A stretch of 64,000 nucleotides of DNA from Flavobacterium litorale (GCF_019613795.1 NZ_CP080429.1:1393501-1457500), one strand, 5' to 3'. Positions 18,251 through 27,234 are shown, numbered from the stretch's first letter. Numbers and translations: made by a program. The notes: generated by a model from the letters alone, not told the origin.

Positions 18251-18613
18251 TTAAAGCGTTTTATCGTAACTACCGTTTTTAGGTTGTAAATCACCAGTAA
18301 CGATTCTAACAAAATCTATTATAGTCCATATTCCTAACAGACCTAATGTAAGTAACTGAACAACGCCTTGCCAAATGTAACCAAGGTAAAAACGGTGAAT
18401 ACCAAGTAAACCAAGAAAAAAGCAGAGCAATAGTGCTACAACTTGACTTTTGGAACCTGCAGCAGCAGCAGGAGAAGTAAATTCTTCGTCACTTTGTTCT
18501 TCTACTATAGTTGTACTATTAGTAGCTGTTCTCTGTACTGGAAAAGATGCATAAGTAGCATTTACTGACAAGAAAAAGATAGCAATTAGAGAAAATAATA
18601 GTTTTAATTTCAT
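18251..18613 (-). CDS. TM2 domain membrane protein
   Basis: 120 residues: a signal peptide or first hydrophobic helix (about 3-22), a short Ser/Thr/Glu-rich linker, then a TM2 domain (about 53-108). That domain has two helices around the conserved FLGLLGIHRFYLG turn and an IWTIIDFVRI second helix ending with an acidic/polar tail. TM2 proteins are small and widespread, with no settled biochemical role. It is divergent from the next gene with only 37 bases between them, so both promoters must overlap. Confidence 0.88.
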   Translation of the reverse strand: MKLKLLFSLIAIFFLSVNATYASFPVQRTATNSTTIVEEQSDEEFTSPAAAAGSKSQVVALLLCFFLGLLGIHRFYLGYIWQGVVQLLTLGLLGIWTIIDFVRIVTGDLQPKNGSYDKTL

Positions 18614-18650
18614 ATTAAAAATTTTTAAGTTTGTTCAAATATATAAAAAT

Positions 18651-19535
18651 ATGTACACGAAGAAAATTTTAAGTTTATTTTTCTGTTTCATAACAACGCT
18701 ATTGTTTTCGCAAGAAAAGTACGAGTATTTTGGAGCTATAAGTTTTGGTTCTGATACCAAGTCAGTTATATCTTATCGTTTGGTTTTTACGGAAATAGAT
18801 GGTAAAATTTCAGGGTATTCTGTAACTGATTTAACGGGCGAGCACGAAACAAAAAATTTAATAAGTGGTTCGTATAATAAAAAAACAAAAGAATTTACTT
18901 TTAAGGAGGAAGATATACTTTATACTAAATCAACTATAAATGATGAAATGTTTTGTTTTATTAACTTTACTGGCAAAGTAAAATCGGTAGATGATAACAG
19001 TAAACTAGAAGGTAGTTTTAAGGGGTTTTTTAAAGATAATACAAAATGTGTAGATGGAACTATACAGCTTATAGGTTCTAAAAAATTATATAAGAAGATG
19101 CACAAAATGAATCGTAAGATTCAGAAATCGAAAAGATTTGATGATGAAACAAAACGAAAAGCCAATCCACTAACCCTATTGGATAGTCTTAAAGTTAACA
19201 ATCTAATTAAGAATCAGAACCTGAATGTATTTGTAAAATCTGATACAGTAGTACTTGAGGTTTGGGATGCTGGAAAAGAAGATGGGGATATTATTCAGTT
19301 ATATCACAATAATGAATTGGTACTAAAAGATTATAAAATTACTAACAAGAAAAAATTAATAACCATTTCTATACAAAAAGAAAATATATTTAGGATTATT
19401 GCAACCAACGAAGGTAAATACAAGCCTAATACAGCAATGATTAGACTTATTGATAATAATCGTAATTTTGAATTAATGTCAAGTTTAAAAGAGGGAGAAG
19501 CTGCCACAATTACCATATTAAAAAATAGGCAATAG
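18651..19535 (+). CDS. exported protein of unknown function
   Basis: 294 residues with a signal peptide (cleavage near LLFSQ). The N-terminal half (about 22-150) alternates hydrophobic and polar residues as in a beta-barrel or sandwich and holds one Cys pair (FCFIN and TKCVDG regions). A Lys-rich stretch (about 150-180) connects to a second beta-rich domain. I do not recognise the family. It is followed by a bidirectional terminator shared with pnp. Confidence 0.7.
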   Translation: MYTKKILSLFFCFITTLLFSQEKYEYFGAISFGSDTKSVISYRLVFTEIDGKISGYSVTDLTGEHETKNLISGSYNKKTKEFTFKEEDILYTKSTINDEMFCFINFTGKVKSVDDNSKLEGSFKGFFKDNTKCVDGTIQLIGSKKLYKKMHKMNRKIQKSKRFDDETKRKANPLTLLDSLKVNNLIKNQNLNVFVKSDTVVLEVWDAGKEDGDIIQLYHNNELVLKDYKITNKKKLITISIQKENIFRIIATNEGKYKPNTAMIRLIDNNRNFELMSSLKEGEAATITILKNRQ

Positions 19536-19560
19536 TAATTTTATCATCTCTATTTAAAAT

Positions 19561-19596
19561 AAAAAACCCTGCTAAAAAATGTAGCAGGGTTTTTTG
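19561..19596. terminator. bidirectional terminator between the exported protein gene and pnp
   Basis: AAAACCCTGCTA and GTAGCAGGGTTTT pair in a long stem flanked by A6 and T6 runs, between convergent genes ending at 19535 and 19619. Confidence 0.82.
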
Positions 19597-19618
19597 TAGG
19601 AGTTAAAAAATTAGTGGG

Positions 19619-21895
19619 TTACGATTCTTTAGTATCGTTATTTCCATCTTCTTTTTGCGCTCTGTCATTATTTCTATCATCCCTGTTTCTAGCGTTTCTG
19701 TCATCTCTCCCTCTACGGTCGTCCCTTCCTCTATTGTCTCTAGGGCGATCCTCTCTAGGTGGTCTGTTTTCATCTCTAGGTGGGCGTGGTAGTAATGCCT
19801 TTCTCGAAACTTTCTCTTTACGCGTTTTAGGGTCTATACCAATGTATTTCACATCAAATACATCGCCCATATTAATAACATCCGATACATTTTCAGTTCG
19901 TTCCCATGCTATTTCACTAACGTGTAATAATACTTCGTTACCAAGAGCATCGTTATATTCTACTACTGCACCAAAGTCTAGCATTTTAATAACTTTTACG
20001 CTATAGGTTTCGCCAGCTTTAGGTTTAAAGGTAATCGAATCTATTTTACGTAAAACCATATCAATACCTTCTGGGCTTGTACCTAGTATTTCTACTTCGC
20101 CCATATCATCTACCTCATTAATTACAATAGTAGTGTCTGATTCTTTTTGTAGCTCCTGAATTACTTTTCCGCCAGGACCAATAAGCGCACCAATGTAATC
20201 GCCAGGTATAGTAACCTTAATAATTTTTGGCGAGTGGCGTTTAACTTCTGGTCTAGGAGTATCAATAACTTCTGTTAACTTATCTAATATATGCAAACGT
20301 CCGTCGCGAGCCTGATTGAGGGCTTGCTCCATAATCTCGTAGTTAAGACCATCAATTTTTATGTCCATCTGGCAAGCTGTAATACCGTCGGCAGTACCTG
20401 TTACCTTAAAGTCCATATCACCCAAATGGTCTTCATCACCAAGAATATCAGATAGTACAGCCCATCTGCCAGTCTCTTCATCAGAGATAAGCCCCATGGC
20501 AATACCCGATACAGGTTTTTTCATTTGTACTCCAGCATCCATAAGTGCTAATGTACCAGCACATACTGTTGCCATAGATGATGAACCATTTGACTCTAAC
20601 ACTTCAGATACTACACGTACTGTGTACGGGTTCTCTTCAGGTATCATCTTTTTAAGGGCACGTTGTGCAAGGTTACCATGACCTACTTCTCGTCTGGATG
20701 TTCCTCTCAACGGTCTTGCCTCTCCAGTAGAAAAAGGAGGGAAGTTATAGTGTAGATAGAATTTCTCTTCACCCTGATCCGTTGGTAAGTCAATAACATT
20801 AGCCTCGCGTGATGTACCAAGTGTTACGGTAGCGAGTGCTTGTGTTTCTCCTCGTGTAAATATGGCTGAACCGTGTACAGATGGTAAATAATCTACCTCG
20901 CACCATATTGGGCGTATTTCGTTTGTTTTTCTTCCATCAAGGCGTAAACCAAGATCCAGAATAACGTTACGTACGGCTTCTTTTTGTGTTTTAGATAGGT
21001 ATTTACCAACCAAGTCACCGTTTTCAAGTAGTTCTTCTTCGGTAAATGCTTCTTTAACTTCTTCTTTTAATAATGAGAATTTCTCAGAACGTTCTTGTTT
21101 AGAAGAACCTGCTTTGGCTATCTCAAAATATTTATCGTAAGAAAGCTCACGGACTTTTGCATGAATTGCTTCGTCGCTTCTTTCTTCTTCATACGTTCTG
21201 CGTTCTTTGCCCACCGCTGCTCTCATTTTTTCCTGAGCAGCAACTTGTACTTTAATAGCTTCGTGGGCAAACTTAATGGCTTCTACCATTTCTTGCTCAG
21301 AAATTTCTTCCATTTCACCCTCAACCATAGCAATAGAATCTGCAGAAGCTCCAATCATCATGTCGATGTCAGATGCCGCTAATTGCGCCTTACTTGGGTT
21401 TATTATAAATGCACCATCTACTCTTGCAACACGTACTTCTGATATAAGTGTGCTAAATGGAGCGTCTGATACTGCTAATGCTGCTGATGCTGCTAGCCCT
21501 GCTAATGCATCGGGCATTACTTCGTCGTCATGCGACATTAATTGTATCATTACCTGCGTTTCGGCATGGTAATCGTTCGGGAAAAGTGGTCGTAAAACAC
21601 GGTCTACTAATCGCATGGTTAATACTTCGCTGTCGCTTGGTCTTGCTTCGCGCTTAAAAAAGCCACCTGGAAAGCGACCTGCTGCCGCAAACTTTTCACG
21701 ATAATCTACCGTTAAGGGTAAAAAATCTACTCCAGGACTCGCGCTCTTTGCAGATACTACTGTAGCAAGTAGCATGGCATCACCCATACGTACCACTACA
21801 GCACCATCAGCTTGTTTCGCAAGTTTTCCAGTCTCGATCGAGATGCTTCTTCCATCTCCCAGATCGATAATTTCTCTTGTTACGTTTGGAATCAT
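19619..21895 (-). CDS. pnp: polyribonucleotide nucleotidyltransferase (PNPase)
   Basis: 758 residues. Two RNase PH core domains (about 10-225 and 320-545) flank the all-alpha linker; a KH domain (about 555-620, [15 protein letters not shown]) and an S1 domain (about 630-700) follow. The phosphorolytic 3'-5' exoribonuclease degrades mRNA using phosphate. A C-terminal tail of about 55 residues is rich in Arg, Asp and Pro (RGRDD, NRDDR repeats) and probably adds RNA or partner binding; it is not part of the core enzyme. It lies downstream of rpsO, the classic rpsO-pnp order, with a leader hairpin (21919-21973). Confidence 0.97.
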   Translation of the reverse strand: MIPNVTREIIDLGDGRSISIETGKLAKQADGAVVVRMGDAMLLATVVSAKSASPGVDFLPLTVDYREKFAAAGRFPGGFFKREARPSDSEVLTMRLVDRVLRPLFPNDYHAETQVMIQLMSHDDEVMPDALAGLAASAALAVSDAPFSTLISEVRVARVDGAFIINPSKAQLAASDIDMMIGASADSIAMVEGEMEEISEQEMVEAIKFAHEAIKVQVAAQEKMRAAVGKERRTYEEERSDEAIHAKVRELSYDKYFEIAKAGSSKQERSEKFSLLKEEVKEAFTEEELLENGDLVGKYLSKTQKEAVRNVILDLGLRLDGRKTNEIRPIWCEVDYLPSVHGSAIFTRGETQALATVTLGTSREANVIDLPTDQGEEKFYLHYNFPPFSTGEARPLRGTSRREVGHGNLAQRALKKMIPEENPYTVRVVSEVLESNGSSSMATVCAGTLALMDAGVQMKKPVSGIAMGLISDEETGRWAVLSDILGDEDHLGDMDFKVTGTADGITACQMDIKIDGLNYEIMEQALNQARDGRLHILDKLTEVIDTPRPEVKRHSPKIIKVTIPGDYIGALIGPGGKVIQELQKESDTTIVINEVDDMGEVEILGTSPEGIDMVLRKIDSITFKPKAGETYSVKVIKMLDFGAVVEYNDALGNEVLLHVSEIAWERTENVSDVINMGDVFDVKYIGIDPKTRKEKVSRKALLPRPPRDENRPPREDRPRDNRGRDDRRGRDDRNARNRDDRNNDRAQKEDGNNDTKES

Positions 21896-21918
21896 AAAAT
21901 TCTAATACTTTGATTAAA

Positions 21919-21973
21919 CAATGGGTTTCTAGTTGTGTTGTAGTTGTTGTGTGTAGTTGTTTAAAACCCAATG
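21919..21973 (-). promoter_or_regulatory. stem-loop in the pnp leader
   Basis: CAATGGGTTT (21919-21928) and AAACCCAATG (21964-21973) pair in 9 of 10 positions around a 35-base loop. In the transcript the loop is almost purely C/A with repeated CAAC units and no internal pairing. It lies 24 bases before the pnp start codon, after the rpsO terminator. In E. coli a leader hairpin of pnp is the site of autoregulation; a similar role here is inference. Confidence 0.4.
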
Positions 21974-22012
21974 AAAAACCAAAACTTTTTCTGCATTACA
22001 TATATATCTGAA

Positions 22013-22044
22013 AATAAAAAGAGGCGCGCAGGCACCTCTTTTCA
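22013..22044 (-). terminator. terminator after rpsO
   Basis: AAAAGAGG (22017-22024) and CCTCTTTT (22035-22042) form an 8-bp stem with a 10-base loop followed on the minus strand by a T-run. It may act as an attenuator between rpsO and pnp. Confidence 0.72.
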
Positions 22045-22050
22045 TCTCGA

Positions 22051-22320
22051 TTATTTTCTGATGTTTAATTCTTTGATAATCTCACGATACCTGTTAATTT
22101 CTTTCTTCTTCAGGTAGTCGAGTAGGCTTCTTCTTTTACCTACTAGCTTTACTAACGAACGCTCTGTGTTGTAATCGTGACGATTTTGTTTCAGGTGTTC
22201 TGTAAGGTGGTTAATTCTGTGTGTGAACAATGCAATTTGTCCCTCTGCCGATCCTGTGTCTGTAGCACTTTTGCCATGTTTAGCAAAAATCTCTTCTTTA
22301 ACTTCTTTAGTTAAGTACAT
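22051..22320 (-). CDS. rpsO: 30S ribosomal protein S15
   Basis: 89 residues from the ATG at 22320 (MYLTKEVKEEI), exactly the S15 length. An in-frame ATG 57 bases earlier would add 19 residues not found in S15 and is rejected. S15 binds the central domain of 16S rRNA early in 30S assembly; family segments TGSAEGQIALFTHRINHLTE and LVGKRRSLLDYL are visible. It precedes pnp. Confidence 0.96.
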   Translation of the reverse strand: MYLTKEVKEEIFAKHGKSATDTGSAEGQIALFTHRINHLTEHLKQNRHDYNTERSLVKLVGKRRSLLDYLKKKEINRYREIIKELNIRK

Positions 22321-22458
22321 GCCAATATTATTTAAATAATTATTATGTATAATCAGGCTTTTCCCGATTGGCTGCAAAGGTAATTATATTTTTGATATCG
22401 GCAATAAATTATATACGAATTAGCTTTTTGTAACAATTTTACCTAAAACCTGTAGGCT

Positions 22459-22914
22459 TTAAAACAATTTTGCTACTTCTGCATTTACAAATTCTAAAAA
22501 ACTTTCGTCTTCTGCTGTAAAAGCGTCTTTAACATTAGAGTCTATATCAATCTGTCCTATATTCTCACCCTCTACAAACAGTGGTATCACTATTTCCGAT
22601 TTTACAGTAATGCTACAAGCAATATAATTATCTTGTGCACTTACATCGGGTACTACAAAGTTTTGATTGGATACGGCTACTTGCCCACAAATACCTTTGC
22701 CAAACGGAATAACCTTGTGGTCGGTCGCTTCGCCAGCGTAAGGACCAAGCAGCAACTCTTCCTTATCTCCGTTTTTAAAATAAAACCCTACCCAGTCATA
22801 ATAATCTATATTATCTTTTAGTAGGTGGCATACTTGTAATAACTTCTCATCACGTAATGTATCATCATGGTGGAGTATATCGGTAACCTTTTGTTTTAAT
22901 GCTTCAAATGTCAT
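22459..22914 (-). CDS. GAF domain protein, free methionine-(R)-sulfoxide reductase-like
   Basis: 151 residues, a single GAF domain. The fRMsr signature segments are present: WVGFYF, FGKGICGQVA (C76), YIACSITVKSEIVIPL (C100) and IGQIDIDS. E. coli fRMsr uses three Cys; by spacing, the one ten residues before C76 is replaced by His66 here. The expected catalytic Cys (C100) and one partner remain, so reductase activity with a two-Cys cycle is possible, but a ligand-binding role cannot be excluded. It is divergent from xrtF, with 77 bases between them. Confidence 0.82.
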   Translation of the reverse strand: MTFEALKQKVTDILHHDDTLRDEKLLQVCHLLKDNIDYYDWVGFYFKNGDKEELLLGPYAGEATDHKVIPFGKGICGQVAVSNQNFVVPDVSAQDNYIACSITVKSEIVIPLFVEGENIGQIDIDSNVKDAFTAEDESFLEFVNAEVAKLF

Positions 22915-22936
22915 TGTTTTTCTATTTCTTTTATTG

Positions 22937-22944
22937 CAAATGTA
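22937..22944 (-). promoter_or_regulatory. -7 element for the GAF protein gene
   Basis: On the minus strand this reads TACATTTG followed by C, fitting TAnnTTTG, 23 bases before the start codon. No TTG is seen at the ideal -33 position. Confidence 0.4.
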
Positions 22945-22969
22945 TTTATTAAACGTATGTTATTTTACT

Positions 22970-22977
22970 TATTTTTG
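22970..22977 (+). promoter_or_regulatory. -7 element for xrtF
   Basis: TATTTTTG matches TAnnTTTG and lies only 14 bases before the xrtF ATG at 22992, implying a very short leader. The -33 element is not evident. Confidence 0.4.
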
Positions 22978-22991
22978 TTAAAAATTATCTA

Positions 22992-23543
22992 ATGACTGTG
23001 TGGCAAAAAAACCGTCCGTTTTTCCTCTTTCTTATTAAGTTTGGGCTGAGTTATCTTGTACTATCAGTACTTTATTCGCTTTACCTCAATCAATATGATA
23101 CTGAGAATTTTGAAGTAGATGGGATGACTACTTTGGTGGCAGAACAATCTAGCAGTTTTGTAGAGGCTATGGGTAAACCATCGTATATAAAACCACATTT
23201 AAAAGAGGCTTCTTATATTTTTCATGTTAATGGCGAAAGTGTTTCCCGAATTGTAGAGGGGTGTAATGCGGTTAGTGTTATGATATTGTTTGTAGCCTTT
23301 ATAATAGCATTTTCAACTACTTTTAAGCGTACTACCTTATATATAATAGCAGGTGTGTTGGTAATACATGTACTTAATGTAATGCGTATAGCATTACTAG
23401 GGCTTGGCTTTTACTACTATCCCGAGCAGGAGGAGTTAATGCACGATATACTTTTTCCGTTATTTATATACGGTGTAGTGTTTATGTTGTGGGTGTTATG
23501 GGTAATGAAACTTTCAGGCAATGCAAAAAAAAATAAATCTTAG
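22992..23543 (+). CDS. xrtF: exosortase family protein XrtF
   Basis: 183 residues, an integral membrane protein with about five or six helices. The exosortase/archaeosortase catalytic residues are visible: Cys91 in VEGCNAVSV, Arg132 in NVMRIALL and His151 in HDILFP. Exosortases cleave C-terminal sorting signals of exported proteins at the membrane as transpeptidase-like enzymes. XrtF is the short flavobacterial form, which lacks the extra N-terminal helices of EpsH-type enzymes. It overlaps the next gene by 23 bases, which encodes its usual partner. Confidence 0.9.
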   Translation: MTVWQKNRPFFLFLIKFGLSYLVLSVLYSLYLNQYDTENFEVDGMTTLVAEQSSSFVEAMGKPSYIKPHLKEASYIFHVNGESVSRIVEGCNAVSVMILFVAFIIAFSTTFKRTTLYIIAGVLVIHVLNVMRIALLGLGFYYYPEQEELMHDILFPLFIYGVVFMLWVLWVMKLSGNAKKNKS

Positions 23544-23961
23544 TGCAGGTACTATTATGGCAATAGTACTACTACTCATTTTAATTGTGCTGGTACGGGT
23601 TTTCCAGAACCAGTTGTTTTACGACCCACTATTGGCATTTTTTAAAGCGGAGGGCAAAGAGGAGCTCCCTAGCTACGATACTACCAAGTTATTAGGTGGC
23701 TTGGCATTTCGTTACTTACTTAACAGCATACTATCGTTAGGCATAATCTACTTGGTATTTAGAGATAAAGCTATTTTAAAGCTTTGTAGTATTTTATACA
23801 TAGCCTTTTTTATGGTATTACTTACGGTATTTTATATTGTTATTACTGCCAACAATGTAGATTTACTATTACTGTTTTACGTACGACGGTTTTTAATACA
23901 ACCCTTATTTTTAATTCTGTTTTTACCTGCATTTTATTACCAGAAAAAAGTACGCAATTAA
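23521..23961 (+). CDS. exosortase F system-associated membrane protein
   Basis: 146 residues with four predicted membrane helices (about 9-27, 59-80, 86-109 and 114-138). Proteins of this size and layout are found directly after xrtF in flavobacteria and are named for that association; the molecular role is unknown. Its ATG lies inside the end of xrtF, so translation is coupled. Confidence 0.85.
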   Translation: MQKKINLSAGTIMAIVLLLILIVLVRVFQNQLFYDPLLAFFKAEGKEELPSYDTTKLLGGLAFRYLLNSILSLGIIYLVFRDKAILKLCSILYIAFFMVLLTVFYIVITANNVDLLLLFYVRRFLIQPLFLILFLPAFYYQKKVRN

Positions 23962-23981
23962 AATTTTAACCTAAATAACTG

Positions 23982-24009
23982 TTGTATAAGCTGTAAATAT
24001 TTAATTTTG
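23982..24009 (+). promoter_or_regulatory. promoter of the HYC_CC_PP gene (TTG-N17-TAATTTTG)
   Basis: TTG at 23982-23984 and TAATTTTG at 24002-24009 fit the Bacteroidota consensus. The expected start of transcription falls at or within a few bases of the ATG at 24017, which suggests a leaderless or nearly leaderless mRNA. Confidence 0.55.
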
Positions 24010-24016
24010 TAGTGCA

Positions 24017-24439
24017 ATGCAAATAAAAAAGTACATAAGCTTAATTTTATCGTTCCTGATATTGGTAGCCAATATGGGGCTAATGCTAAATGTACACTAT
24101 TGCAAAGGGCAAATATCAGAAGTTACTTTTGCTTACGAAGCACAAGGACCTTGTAACGAACACCATAAAGTAAACTCTTGTTGTGGTATTGTTGCCCAAG
24201 AAAACCATAAAAGTTGCTGCAAAAACGACGTAGTTGAGCTAGACGATACTACGGAGGATATTATCCTTGTAAAATCGTTACAGTTGGACCTTGCTAGTTT
24301 TTGCCCAATTAACGAGTGGAAGTCGGTTGCATTTTATGGCAACACACCTTGTGTTAATAAACAAGCAACCGTTTATTACTGTGCACCCAATGCACCACCA
24401 CTTTTTAAACTCTACTGTAGCTATATGCTATATGCGTAA
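24017..24439 (+). CDS. Cys-rich exported protein, HYC_CC_PP family
   Basis: 140 residues. An N-terminal hydrophobic segment (about 5-24) serves as signal or anchor. The family name motifs are visible: HYC at 27-29, CC at 55-56 and 67-68, PP at 127-128, with additional Cys and HH residues (10 or more Cys in total). Such a Cys/His-dense small exported protein most likely binds a soft metal such as copper; this is inference. It is the first gene of a run with a TonB receptor and an HMA-like protein, which supports a metal-handling role. Confidence 0.8.
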   Translation: MQIKKYISLILSFLILVANMGLMLNVHYCKGQISEVTFAYEAQGPCNEHHKVNSCCGIVAQENHKSCCKNDVVELDDTTEDIILVKSLQLDLASFCPINEWKSVAFYGNTPCVNKQATVYYCAPNAPPLFKLYCSYMLYA

Positions 24440-24507
24440 TGTAATGTTATAAAACTTTATTCTGTGCACGTACAGAAAAAATTAAGATTAACATTACACT
24501 TTACTTT

Positions 24508-26763
24508 ATGCGTAAAATAGTTATAATATTAGTATTACTTACCGCTGCCTACACACAAGCGCAGCAAACCATTAGCGGAGAGATAGTAGACGACCAAAAA
24601 CAACCGCTACCAGGAGCCAACTTATATTGGCTAAGCACAAATACCAGTATGGACAACATTGTAGGTACATCTACCAACGTAGACGGTGTTTTTACCTTAC
24701 CCTACAAAAAAGAATACAAAAAACTTGTAATTTCCTATCTTGGTTTTCAATCCGATACCTTAACCATAACCAAACCCGATTATATTAGCTACATCATGAA
24801 ACCTTCGGAAGCAGAAGTGCTTGATGATGTATTGATAGAGAAAAATGTAAAAGGTTTGGAACGCTCTTTAATAAAAGCTACCAATACTACCAATATGAGT
24901 AGTAAAGAGCTATTAAAGGCGGCTTGTTGTAACATAGCCGAGAGTTTTGAAACCAACCCCTCTATAGACGTTAACTTTTCGGATGCACTTACGGGAACAC
25001 GCCAAATAAAAATGTTAGGGCTAACAAGCCCATATTTGTTAATTGCCGAAGAAAATATTCCTGCTGTACGTGGCGCGTCGCAAGCCTACGGGCTATCATT
25101 TGTACCAGGTACTTGGGTAGAAAGCATCCAAATTACAAAAGGCGCAGGTCCTGTTGTTAATGGTTACGAAAGTATATCGGGGCAAATTAATTACGAGCTG
25201 CTAAAACCAATAGATGATATTCCGTTTTTCCTAAACGCCTATGGCTCTACAGGCGGCCGTTTTGAGCTTAATACACACTTTAACAAAAAAGTGTCCGATA
25301 AATGGAGTAGCACATTGTTTGTACACGGCAATACCAACGTGATAAAAAATGATATGAACGATGACGGCTTTTTGGATAACCCATTATCGCGACAAATTAA
25401 TGTAATGAACCGTTGGCAGTATTCCAACCCCGATAAAGGTTGGGTAAGTTTTATTAATGCACGTTACATGCGTGATGAAAAACAAACAGGCGAACTTGAT
25501 TTTGACCCCGATAGGGATAAGTTTACTACTAATTTTTGGGGCTCGGAAATTGATACCGATAAGTTGGACCTTTCGGCAAAATTAGGTTATGTTTTCCCCG
25601 ATATGCCTTTTCAGAGCATAGGATTACAAACCTCCTACAATTGGCACCGGCAAGAATCGTATTTCGGATTCAGACAGTATAATATCGACCAAAAGAGTTT
25701 TTACTCCAATTTAATATTCAATTCTATTATTAGCAATACCCTTAACAAATTTGCTACAGGTATTAATTTTACCTACGATAACTACGACGAGTTTGTAGGT
25801 ACTACAGATGTTGGTAGGGTTGATAACTCGGTAGGTGCCTTTTTTGAATATACTTACAACGATGGTAACGATTTTACTATTGTAACAGGCGGACGTTTTG
25901 ATGTACACAACCGTTTGGGTGCGTTTTTTACCCCCCGAATGCACATGCGCTATAACCCATGGAGCCAAGCTGTAATAAAAGCTTCGGCAGGTAGAGGGAA
26001 ACGTGCAGCCAATATATTTGCCGAGAACCAAGGGTACTTTGGTAGTTCGCGCCAGTACAACGTTTTAAGCAATGGTGGCAAAATATACGGGCTTGACCCT
26101 GAAATTGCCTGGAACTATGGGCTTAGTTTTACACAATGCTTTACATTGTTTAATAAGAATGCACAATTTACAGTTGATTTTTACAGAACAGACTTTGAAA
26201 ATCGTGCTGTAGTTGATGTGTATGCATCGCCACAACAAGTACAGTTTTATAACCTCGACGGGGCATCCTCTGCTAATAGCTTGCAGTTGGATTTAAATTA
26301 CGAGATAACCCAACATTTTAATATTCGTACAGCGTACAAATACTATGATGTAACTACAGATTACCAATCGGGTACTGCCGAAATGCCATTGCAGCCGAGA
26401 CATCGCTTTTTTACCAACATAGGTTACGAAACCCATATAGTAGAAGGTGGGAAACAATGGAAGTTTGACTTTACATTTAACTGGCTGGGTAAACAACGCT
26501 TGCCTTTTACGGGTAGTAACCCTCAGGAAGACCGACTTGGTAGGTATTCGCCATCGTTCTCCTTAATGAATGCACAAATAACACGTACATTCTCTAGTGT
26601 TTTTGAAGTATATGTAGGAGGAGAAAATATAGGGAACTACCAGCAGGACAGGGCTATTTTGGGTGCAAATAACCCGTTTGGCTCTACATTTGATACCTCT
26701 ATAGTATACGCGCCTATTTTTGGGCAGATGTATTACTCAGGGTTAAGGTTTAAGATTAAGTAA
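24508..26763 (+). CDS. TonB-dependent receptor, probable metal/copper type
   Basis: 751 residues with a signal peptide (cleavage near YTQAQ). An N-terminal carboxypeptidase-regulatory-like domain (about 20-98) leads to a plug domain (about 110-230) with an AACCNIAESFETNPS segment (C140, C141), SIQITKGAGPVVNGYESISG and a barrel ending in LRFKIK. No SusD partner is present. The CC pair at the head of the plug and the neighbouring HYC_CC_PP and HMA-like genes point to import of a copper-like or other thiophilic metal complex. The substrate is not proven. Confidence 0.9.
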   Translation: MRKIVIILVLLTAAYTQAQQTISGEIVDDQKQPLPGANLYWLSTNTSMDNIVGTSTNVDGVFTLPYKKEYKKLVISYLGFQSDTLTITKPDYISYIMKPSEAEVLDDVLIEKNVKGLERSLIKATNTTNMSSKELLKAACCNIAESFETNPSIDVNFSDALTGTRQIKMLGLTSPYLLIAEENIPAVRGASQAYGLSFVPGTWVESIQITKGAGPVVNGYESISGQINYELLKPIDDIPFFLNAYGSTGGRFELNTHFNKKVSDKWSSTLFVHGNTNVIKNDMNDDGFLDNPLSRQINVMNRWQYSNPDKGWVSFINARYMRDEKQTGELDFDPDRDKFTTNFWGSEIDTDKLDLSAKLGYVFPDMPFQSIGLQTSYNWHRQESYFGFRQYNIDQKSFYSNLIFNSIISNTLNKFATGINFTYDNYDEFVGTTDVGRVDNSVGAFFEYTYNDGNDFTIVTGGRFDVHNRLGAFFTPRMHMRYNPWSQAVIKASAGRGKRAANIFAENQGYFGSSRQYNVLSNGGKIYGLDPEIAWNYGLSFTQCFTLFNKNAQFTVDFYRTDFENRAVVDVYASPQQVQFYNLDGASSANSLQLDLNYEITQHFNIRTAYKYYDVTTDYQSGTAEMPLQPRHRFFTNIGYETHIVEGGKQWKFDFTFNWLGKQRLPFTGSNPQEDRLGRYSPSFSLMNAQITRTFSSVFEVYVGGENIGNYQQDRAILGANNPFGSTFDTSIVYAPIFGQMYYSGLRFKIK

Positions 26764-26820
26764 CTTAAAAGAATTGAAATTTTTATATATTTAAGAACTT
26801 TTAATACTAAGAATACAATT

Positions 26821-27165
26821 ATGAAAAAATTAGTTTTATTGTTACTGGTTACACTAATGGGGGTAACAGTACAAGCACAAGAAAAGAAGAAAAAAAAGAA
26901 TGCAAAATATGAGATAGAAGTTAAAGGTAATTGCGATATGTGTAAAAAACGTATTGAAAAAGCAGCTTTTGGCGTTTCGGGTGTTAAATATGCAGCTTGG
27001 CACGAGCACCATCAGGATCTTCATCTTATTTTAGACGAAAATAAATGTACGATTGATGATGTACGTAAAGCGATTGCAAAAACAGGTCATGACACAGACA
27101 AGGTTAAAGCTAAGGATGCAGACTATAAAGGACTGCATGATTGCTGCCAGTATAAAAGAGAATAA
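26821..27165 (+). CDS. periplasmic HMA-like metal-binding protein
   Basis: 114 residues with a signal peptide (cleavage near VQAQ). A Lys-rich linker is followed by a heavy-metal-associated fold with CDMC (C38, C41), the CxxC of copper chaperones and P-type ATPase metal-binding domains. Two extra possible metal sites are visible: HEHHQ at 61-65 and LHDCC at 105-109. Typical HMA domains work in the cytosol; this one is exported, so it probably receives metal brought in by the adjacent receptor. A strong terminator follows. Confidence 0.88.
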   Translation: MKKLVLLLLVTLMGVTVQAQEKKKKKNAKYEIEVKGNCDMCKKRIEKAAFGVSGVKYAAWHEHHQDLHLILDENKCTIDDVRKAIAKTGHDTDKVKAKDADYKGLHDCCQYKRE

Positions 27166-27185
27166 GTAATAAAAATACTTTATAT

Positions 27186-27217
27186 AAAAAAGCCTCTAAC
27201 TAGTTAGAGGCTTTTTT
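27186..27217. terminator. bidirectional terminator after the HMA-like gene
   Basis: AAAAAGCCTCTAACT and AGTTAGAGGCTTTTT form a near-perfect palindrome, flanked by A6 and T6 runs, between convergent genes. Confidence 0.85.
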
Positions 27218-27234
27218 ACTTATAGATATGTTTT

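Noticed and set aside
23966..23974. TTAACCTAA, similar to the core of the DtxR-like box, upstream of the metal locus
   Set aside because: Only the 9-base core is similar (8 of 9) and the outer arms do not match; expected by chance in A/T-rich DNA.
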